Source: Ottelia alismoides
Taxonomy: Eukaryota; Streptophyta; Magnoliopsida; Alismatales; Hydrocharitaceae
Direction: 5' to 3'
NCBI GenBank assembly: GCA_037367405.1
Contig: JAZKJV010000389.1
Location: forward strand, 1,302,001-1,366,000
DNA: 64,000 nucleotides
Each line of letters starts with the position of its first letter. The first letter of the stretch is position 1. This document shows positions 56,310-64,000 of this stretch, piece by piece. Below the pieces are notes generated by a model, which was not told where the DNA came from, ran no database searches, and saw nothing but the letters and a program-made list of their open reading frames with translations. The translations under genes and the position numbers were made by a program.

Positions 56310-57115
56310 CCCATATCGTGAATAGTTACCAATAAACGTCAAATAATATCAATATCCATTTCAAGTCATGGTACTAAAGGGACCATATATGTCAGTATGT
56401 GTTAGGTCAAGAATACCTTCACATCATATAAACTTGTTATGGAAAGGCATCCTACTCATTTACCTCGAATACAAGTTCACAAGTAAGCAAAGTTCGGACC
56501 TGTAGAAAATCTAAGGGTCTATACTTTATCAATCTATTGATTCTATCAACAGATAAATGACCAAGCCTTTGATGCCAAATCTTGTTTGAATGATTTCCAT
56601 CTTTTCTGGTTCTTTTAGGATTTTTATTAGTGGTAGTTACATTCATGACATATTATCAATGCATAATTCATATAGTCCACCAGAAGATAGAATACCATCC
56701 GCAATATATTTGTCATAACGACTTATGGCAAGTTTATTACATAATAGAAATGAATATCCATTTCTAACTAACTTAGGTACAGATATAAGGTTCCTTCTAA
56801 CATCTAGAACATAAAGACATTCTTTAAGTACTATGACTTTTCCACTAGAAATGATAGTCTGCAGATCCCGACGACGATTGCTGCAACAGTTGCATCAGGT
56901 CCCATCTAGATGACTCTCTCTCTTCATCAAGATTCCTAGTTTCCTGAAATAGATGCAACAAATTGCATACATGAACAAAAGTACCAGATTGATGATCCCA
57001 CTACCTTCTCGTCCTACGAGAAAATTGGTTTCAATGATGAATGTAGAATTTATACTTGTTGGGGCTTTACCGTTCTCTGCGATTTTATGGTAATCTAGGC
57101 ACGCTTCAAGTGCCC
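56310..57115 (-). pseudogene. Element E gag-end, protease and pre-integrase remnant
   Basis: The minus strand reads INSTFIIETNFLVGREGSGI (protease start) near 57050-56990 and VIVLKECLYV near 56840-56810. IWHQRLGHLSVDRINRL follows near 56575-56520, then a reading into YYLTFI near 56330 that joins the integrase at 52985. Stops interrupt it. Comparable sequence in element D (37740-38140) supports the order. Confidence 0.75.
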
Positions 57116-58524
57116 TGATGAATATCCATTTCATCACCTTTATTCTATTATTTTGGCCTTAAAAACCCTAACTAATGCATGTAAATACCACTAATTTGTA
57201 CAAATTAACATTCATTCTTTGTTGTATAAATAATATATAAAATACTATTTTTAATGCAAAAATTATAGAATAAAGAAAAGAAAAGAAAAGAATAAAATGC
57301 CAAAGTAATTTATGACATGAAACCTCGAGACCTAGGCATCTTGATAACTAGGTCGACAAGGAATAAAGTAGGAGAGATAAGGGTCAAAATACAAAAAAAA
57401 TCCCATTTATTTATTTATTTATTTATTTTTGAGATCTATTTTATTTTCTACTTTTTATACCTCAAATAAAGAAACTTTGTACATGAAAGTTGTATATAAT
57501 AATATATAGAAAATACAAAAAATGATTTCAAACAAAAATAATATATAGTGTAAAAGTTATACTCTAAATAAAAAGCCAAAACTCTAACTTTCCAGACCCA
57601 TATCTCTCAAGTAAAAACTCAAAATGTATCAAAATCATCTTTAATTGTATATAATTTTAATAAGCTATTTAATGAATGTGGTTTCATATTTTTTGGAGTT
57701 AAGGTGTGAAAGATAGGTTTTGGACCCCTCTCGTACAATATACTCGAATAAAATATTCCTTTTATTTATTCTTTATTATTTTTATAAATTTATATTTTTA
57801 TATTTTTTAAATATTATTTATAGTATATGTACATATTAAAACTAAAATAAAATAATAAATAAAATATTAAAATAAAATAAAATACAAAAAATATATAGAT
57901 GATTATACAATAACTATACCTATATAATAAGTATACCTATTTATTTAAGTGTATATATTATATCAGAAAAATATAATAAAAATGTATTTAAGTATATCAA
58001 AATAAGTTATAAGAATATAAAATAAGATAAAAAAATTATAAAATAAAATACACAAAATAAAAAATTAAATAATCAAAGCATAAATGAATATACCTATAAA
58101 TATACTCTTAAAAATTAATTTGTAATACATAACACCAAAAAATAAATAAAAATCATATTAAAATACTACATAAAATAAAAAGTTTTTATTTTATAATCAA
58201 AATTTAATAAAATAATTTACTATATTTAATAAATTATTTTGAATAACATATGCAATTTTGTCCTTATACGGTTGATCTGGACCAATCATGGCCCGGGGTT
58301 TATTGACTTCCGGTCAACTACCCCTGGTGCCTCTGGCTTTCGTCAGAATTGTCGAATCCCCCATTTTCTTCACTTTTTCAAGGGTGTCTCATCAAATCCA
58401 TCGACCTCGATCCCTCCATATGAAATCATCACTGATATTCTATGATTCATGCCAATCCTGTAGGTCTATTGTACATACGCAGATTTCTCCTAATAAAGTC
58501 GATCAATAAGGGTGCTTAGCCTGT

Positions 58525-58533
58525 ATATAAATA
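58525..58533 (+). promoter_or_regulatory. Probable LTR5 TATA box
   Basis: TATATAAAT just upstream of the GC-rich core, in the same relative position as in the other LTRs. Confidence 0.4.
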
Positions 58534-59625
58534 ACTACCTCATCCTTCACTCTCTTTTTTGGTCACTTTTTAGAGCCCTAAATCCTGGTCTAGAGTGTAT
58601 CCCTGTGATAGGGGGAGATCCCCTGAGGTCTGGAGCAGCTTGCGGAGGAGGAGGTGCACCCACGGTGGTCCGTCGCCGGCCTCCCTGCTCCATGCCTTCA
58701 CTGGTAGGTATAAGAGCTGCTTGCCATGATTTTTAGATAGTATTTAATTTTTTCTTTTTAATTATGCACATTTGGTTAGGCGATTAGTTCAACAATTTAG
58801 CTTAAAATCCCCATTTTGAAGTTCGTCATAGCAGAAACGCCTGGTTTCGACGCACCACTTTCACCTCGTCTCTGTACCCATCATTTCTCCATCGTGTTTC
58901 ACCTCCCACTCACCTAGATCAACCCTTGATCTGGACTATCGGGATCCATTCCTCCTCCTCGTTGGAGTTGTCGTCGCTCTGCCTCCCCCTTCCATTCCCC
59001 TCTAATCAGGTCTAAGTATTTTGCCCTCGACTTAGGTGTGCTTTTTGTACAGGTTTAAACATCAAAGACCCAACTAGGTGCTATTTTGACCATCATTGGA
59101 GATACCTGGGGCCGTTCATCTTATTTGACCCAGCTGGAGAGCTTCGGCGGTCCCCAACTCTTATTGAGCCCCCCAACAGATAGACGAAACCTCCAGGAGA
59201 CTTTTTGAGCTTTTTGCAATTACGAAGGTGGCCAGAGCAGCGCCACATCGTCGATCGAATCTCGAGCCCCACCTTTTTCTTCCCTGTTCTTGCAGGGGGT
59301 CCAAGACCATAGGATCGAGTCTCGTTTCCAGATCCTCAAGCCTCTGTCCTATCGTTCGCCTCGCAACCATCAGATCGAGATCCAGGATTTAATCCTAGTC
59401 GTTTAAGGTGAATCTTCATCGCGCTCGCATGAGTCGACACGTGGATTAGTGACCCAATATGCGTCGTTCAGTCCCGTGCTGTGTTGGGTAAATTACACAC
59501 TTAGCCTCGTTCATTTTTGTGTTTAATCATTAGTCTTGTATATAAATTATTATTTGTAAAAAATGATAAAATTGCACGTAGACCTTGTATTTTTTTCATA
59601 TTACATTTAGGTCCATGCCATGTCT

Positions 59626-59649
59626 CCTCACGTGTCGTCCCACGTGAGG
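59626..59649. promoter_or_regulatory. Paired G-box palindrome in LTR5
   Basis: CCTCACGTG and CACGTGAGG arms are separated by six bases. This is a variant of the paired ACGTG dyads of the other LTR family. Confidence 0.5.
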
Positions 59650-60853
59650 TGTCCATTTTGCAAGGAAGCTCTTGTAACTTTCTGTATTTATATTAGGTCC
59701 ATTAAATTTTAATGTCATTGTAAAGTTCTAGGAAAATTTTAGCAATGCCCCTAATATTTATTTTATTTACACATATACCCTTCCTAGTTATGTATTTTTA
59801 GCTAGAATTTCATTTATCAAAAATATCCCCCATGCTCAAAAAATTATGCAAAATAGGGTTAGATGCCTGCCAACATGTGTTTTAACGACTCAATTTTATT
59901 TTAGCATTTTTGGCATTTTAACTATTTATTTAAAATGAAATGAGCATGTTTTTATCTCTAATTGTATTAAAAATACTAAAAAAATATAAAAATGTTTAGA
60001 CAAATTCTAACAAAATATATGTTGTTTATTTTAGTATGCATTAATTGCTGACCAAAAATCCCTAAAAATAGAAAAAGAAAAGGAGTGAAAATCAAAAAGA
60101 TCCAAAATCCTTTATAAAAAATACGAAAAATCACCAAAAATTCAAAATATGTTTTTCAATTTCTTAATTTTATTTATATTAGTATCTATCTATTAAGATT
60201 TATTTGAAGAATTTTGGCCTTATTTTGCTATTTTCCCTCTTTATTTCAATTTTGGATATTTGATTAATCCTTGACTTGGGATATTTTTAATTTTAAAAAT
60301 GCACAAAAATTAACAAAAATTCCAGAAAATCACAAAAATATTATAAAAATATATAAATCCCAAAAACAATTTATTTTCTATATTTGATTTATCTTTACTT
60401 GTATTTATAATTATATTACTCATTGTTGTATACATAGCCCTATATATGTTATTATACATTAAAAAGAAAAAGGAATATAAAATAAAAAATATAAAACAAA
60501 ATTACAAAAAATATAAAATTAAAAACATATATATATATATTAAAATTCAATATATATAATTACAAACCCACAAAAATATAGAATGAAGGATATGTTTGTA
60601 CATAATACACTTTGATTAACCATAATCGTAGGCTACATGTTTTGCTTTTTGTGGTTCGACCTCTACATTCTTGCTTGCTTTATCTTGTGTTTTATAGGGA
60701 ATAATAAATTTTAACTCACATTTTGTGCTATTCATTGTTTTATATATATCGTGTGTTAATTGTTGATTGACCCGAGTTTCGTGAGCAATCAACGCATCGA
60801 CTACGATTTCGCCTTGTGAAACCGTACGATCCTCGCGAGATCTGTGTCACTAT

Positions 60854-60871
60854 TGGCACCGTCACCGGGGA
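60854..60871 (+). other. Primer-binding site of the LTR5 element
   Basis: TGGCACCGTCACCGGGGA matches the tRNA-Asp complement at 15 of 18 positions. It lies four bases after the LTR end. Confidence 0.75.
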
Positions 60872-61833
60872 GCAATGTGTGTAGCCTATTTTGTCGTTTA
60901 TTTCGTACAGTCGTTTGCTCATTCTTTGATTCATTAATGTAATTAGTAATTTATTTTCACTTGCATAGATAACATTATTTGATTATCTATGCTAATATAC
61001 CTCTTTGTAAATTTGTTGCGAAGGCCCGCTATGCGAGGATGGTTTCCTAGAGACTGGTGCGGTAGAGCTTGGTGTAGATTGGTGTTCACCTTCTGACCAG
61101 TTGGAGAGGCTACAAATGAAGCAATGAGAAACTATTTAGCATAGAACTTATCTAGATTTATTTACTTAAGGGTGAGAGAGATACAATCATTTATAATTTG
61201 TAATAATTAAGACTTGGACACTACTCTTCACAATGAGGTCCAGTGCCTGGGTATATGTTCACCTGGGGGGCCTCGTCATAGGTTTTCGTGCTTTACCACC
61301 TTGTTTTATTTCTCGTTGTTTTGAGTTTTCCTCCTTTCTTTCTGTTTCCCACTATTTTGAGTTTTCCTCCTTTCTTTTTATTTGTTTTATGTTCATGGAG
61401 CCCCTAGACTTAGGTTTCTTATCTCAGTAGTTAGATCCAAACCCTAATAAGAATGCATGCACCTATAGTCTCTCGCATTTGGATCTAGTCAAATTAATAA
61501 ATGTTAATTATTTGGATTTGAGGACGTGTGCCGAGAGAGGTCTAATATAGCGCTTGCAAGACCCGTGTTGGTGGGCAGCGATCCGCATCGAAGATCAGAC
61601 CTTGGTCTCATTTTCGAATAATTAACAGATGGTTCTTCACGATTAATAGCAGCTACTATTTAGGGTGATTTTGTCGATTGCACACCACCATGTAGTTAGG
61701 TTTAAAAATTATGTTTTGCATGCCGCATGGAGAGAGATGGGAAGCATTGTAAGTCCTCTAACTCAGCTCATCAATAGATTCAATGGTGAGATTTCCATCA
61801 TTGAATCGACTTGCACGGCTTTTTTGCTATCTC
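60872..61833 (+). other. Leader of the LTR5 element, first part
   Basis: Non-coding. It contains segments such as GTAAGTCCTCTAACT (near 61750) that also occur in the leader of element A near 3308, confirming homology of the leaders. Confidence 0.6.
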
Positions 61834-63695
61834 TGTGACGACCCGTCCTCCCGAGGACCTTAGGTTACCCGTCAAACACGTCATTTGCACACTTAATAAG
61901 CTTAAGTTAATCTCATGCTATGAAAACCTAGGGAAATTTTTTTTTTAAACATGACATTCACAAGATTTAAATTTGGCTAAGCAAGCAACCACAAAAAAAA
62001 CTAAAAGCGGAAGTAAGTAGTACACCAGAACTGAACGACAACATATCCATTCATTTTCATTTCATTCATATACATGTTGAAGCTTCGCAACATTCAATAT
62101 ACATGTATGTATCCCAAAAATAACACTACAGAGGAGAACACAACGAACAACTGTCTAATGAGCTCCAAAAGAATATACCTGCTCTGTAAGTGTCAGCACT
62201 AAAAGAACAACAGCAGCCCCAAGTACGGTAGCTACTCGATCGCAGGCCCTTTGCCTGCCATAGTAGAAAAAGGACAAGAAAGTATCTGTCACAAAGTTGT
62301 AGAGTACAAATTCTACACGGTTCTACTAAGGAAAGTAGTAAGCAAAGACTAGCACAGCTAGAAAAACAGTAAGGTAACTGTAGTGGACAAAAGAAGCTAA
62401 CAAGTAAAAGTGGGTTAATTGATTCTTTTAAATTATTTACTTGCTATCAGAAGTCTAACAGAACACACTCGCTCACTACCACACTGTGTCTCCCTCGATC
62501 AATGGAACTAACCAAACAACAACTCAAGCCTAGAAGTAAGTCTGTGGTCTTGGTCCGGTTAGGACCTCGATATCCGGGAAGGACTTCAAAGTCCAGGTTG
62601 AACCTCACACTATGACTCTGAGGTATGGTGTACGCCTCAGGGTTGGGGTGCCTCCGTAGGCATGCGATGGTGTCTTGCATCCTAACTAAGTTCCCAACAC
62701 TCCTTCTAGCTTGTTCTCTCAACTCACATTGATCCTCGGTCGACACATGTGATAGGTCGCTCCCGAAGGTGTACGTGTACTTACAACTCTCTCTCAGCAT
62801 TCACTCCTCGTTAGTCTCGACTAGCGGTACTGTCGTCATTAGTCTCGTAGCGGAAGATTCTAAAGATCACATATGTCTTACCCCATCACGAGGTCATAAA
62901 CCTGACAGAAAGGTATTGATGAAGTTTTTAGTGTTTGTTACCCACTACCCCATCACCATTGCACGACATGGTGGAAAGGTAATAATGAAGTCATCAGTGT
63001 CTACTAACCACTACCCCATCACCAGTGCACGACATAGCGGAAAGGTACAAATGGTGACATTGATGTCTACTGACCACTACCCCATCACCAGTGCACGACA
63101 TAGTGGAAAGGTATTTGTGGGACATCAATGTCTACTGATGAAATTTCATCTTAACTGGGCAATTGGTGAAATGTCACAAGTCTTTTAATCACAATCCCAT
63201 CACCAGAGCACAACCTGGTGGAAGAGTAAAAATTATAGCGGTGAGGAAACCCCCGAAGGGATTCGTCTGCTCTCGCCAATCCCAGTGGAAGTGTGGTCCA
63301 AGGGAAAGGCAGTGGTAGTACGACTACTACGCCACTGGAGGCAGGAAAGAGAAGAGGTAAGCCTGCCGGACCCGACTTCCTCTCTCGCTGCTCAACTCCC
63401 GGAGGAGAAGATCTAAGTAAAAACCAGACGAGCTCGTAACTAACTGCAGAGAACCCCAAACCTAGGCTCTCAAAGAAAACCAACGGGTCAGCGGAATGGT
63501 CTAGACAACTCGTGGATCCCAACGAAGCGTAAAAACCGAGCCGGCTCGAAGAAAACACGTAAAAAGACTGGGATCCTAGACCCATGCTCTCAATGTCCGC
63601 TACCCAAGCCTGAGCGATCTCATCTCCTGCTCAGGTGAGGGTCACCGCGCCCTCGCACAGTCGGAGCACCATTCTCCATGACTGATCATATGTGA
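61834..63695. mobile_element. LTR-like insertion in the leader (TGTGACGACCCGTCC type)
   Basis: Begins TGTGACGACCCGTCCTCCC, a terminus typical of some plant Ty3 LTRs (from memory of the family, not a search). Leader-like sequence resumes near 63700. No reliable right terminus or target duplication was found, so the end is approximate. It could be a solo LTR or part of an element. It contains a 66-bp tandem repeat and no recognisable protein. Confidence 0.45.
62877..63141. repeat. 66-bp tandem repeat, four units
   Basis: The landmark ACTACCCCATCACCA recurs at about 62877 (decayed), 62944, 63010 and 63076, with GGAAAGGTA closing each unit. A fifth diverged unit lies near 63191. Confidence 0.8.
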
Positions 63696-63879
63696 CATCA
63701 CCATTTCTTTTTCATGTTACTCCCTAAGCGTCTATGGTTTCTTTGATTTGTTTCACATCTACAAGTTATCGGTCCTAGACCCGAACTTGTTCTATAAGAA
63801 CCTCTATTGATCCAAGGTCGACGATACAGACCTGATACGATAGTCTCTCTCTAATTTCCTACTCAAGAACATCAATCTT

Positions 63880-64000
63880 ATGTTCTTGGCTATCTTATCG
63901 GAAGCTTCTTTCTTTCCTACGCCCCAAAAGATTCGGAAAAACCTACAAGGATCGGGCTACTCCTTAGAGGAAGACTTGCTTCATGACAAGTTCATATGGA
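63880..64000 (+). CDS. Possible ORF1 start of the LTR5 element, cut by the window end
   Basis: An ATG followed by 40 open codons to the window edge. If the nested insertion is removed it starts about 1.15 kb after the PBS, close to the 1.2 kb seen for ORF1 of element A. The LSEASF and LQGSGYSLEEDLLHDKF segments weakly resemble LSNNSF and LSGNRSELYYENEF there. This is too short for certainty. Confidence 0.3.
   Translation, partial: MFLAILSEASFFPTPQKIRKNLQGSGYSLEEDLLHDKFIW

Larger units (their letters stand above)
48149..57115 (-). mobile_element. Ty1/Copia element E, inverted relative of element D, split by a solo LTR
   Basis: Minus-strand order from right to left: protease/gag remnant (57115-56890), pre-integrase and integrase start (56890-56310), interruption by a solo LTR, integrase (52985-52536), reverse transcriptase, RNase H, PPT (AGTGGGAGAT at about 50661-50672) and 3' LTR (48149-50660). 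The right side is cut by the Athila-like LTR at 57116. All coding blocks are broken. Confidence 0.85.
57116..60849 (+). repeat. LTR5, 5' LTR of an Athila-like element continuing beyond the window
   Basis: Starts TGATGAATATCC next to element E coding sequence and ends CTGTGTCA just before a PBS. 3.7 kb, AT-rich with a more GC-rich core at about 58600-59660. A TATA-like TATATAAAT lies at 58525-58533. The start resembles element B LTRs (ATCCATTTCATCA, then TTTTGGCC and CATGTAAAT). Confidence 0.8.

Noticed and set aside
62877..63141. CRISPR array
   Set aside because: Contiguous 66-bp tandem repeat without alternating unique spacers, in plant retroelement DNA.
61834..63695. Exact TSD for the TGTGACGACCC insertion
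   Set aside because: Candidate flanks (ATCTC, TATCT, TGTGAC) did not give matching duplications next to a CA terminus, so the right edge is left approximate.

Overview
The window is a nested retrotransposon cluster from a large, AT-rich flowering-plant nuclear genome. Evidence for a plant: primer-binding sites (PBS) complementary to plant tRNA-Asp and initiator tRNA-Met, Athila/Tat-type LTRs with 5-bp target duplications, plant Ty1/Copia polyproteins, a Pack-MULE-like transposon, and a spliced nuclear gene with an apparent plastid-targeting N-terminus. The species cannot be named from sequence alone. No rRNA, tRNA or CRISPR was seen.

Layout. (1) 1-16247: plus-strand Athila/Tat-like Ty3 elements fused as LTR1-internal-LTR2-deleted internal-LTR3. 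The first internal region has a perfect tRNA-Asp PBS, three small ORFs (one a degenerate retropepsin) and no reverse transcriptase or integrase, so it is non-autonomous. (2) 16668-17778 plus 37475-37712: a minus-strand LTR of the same family, split by element B. (3) 17779-37474: element B, a minus-strand element of a related family with perfect GATAT target duplications and a non-coding internal region. Its 5' LTR carries two later insertions: a 1.4-kb Mutator-like element (27394-28795) holding a berberine-bridge-enzyme-like gene fragment, and a 5.2-kb Copia element (31971-37158). (4) 37713-44087: a decayed plus-strand Copia element with a 913-bp tandem duplication and a 2.5-kb 3' LTR. (5) 44088-48148: a low-copy island with the only apparently intact host gene, a five-exon minus-strand DCC/DUF393 thiol-disulfide oxidoreductase-like gene. 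(6) 48149-57115: a related Copia element in inverted orientation, split by an Athila-like solo LTR (ATAAA target duplications) that itself contains a 389-bp foldback MITE. (7) 57116-64000: the start of another plus-strand Athila-like element (LTR, PBS, leader), interrupted by an LTR-like insertion and running off the window.

Functionally the window is one host gene with short flanks, enclosed by generations of nested insertions. The most unusual signals are: repeated 17-bp dyads of the form CACGTGC-N3-GCACGTG in the LTRs; arrays of polypurine-tract-like modules (TAAGTATAGGGGG) upstream of the real polypurine tracts in several elements; the captured oxidase fragment beside a 63-bp minisatellite inside the Mutator-like element; and an inferred GC-AG intron in the DCC gene. 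Identity statements are by-eye readings, not computed alignments.
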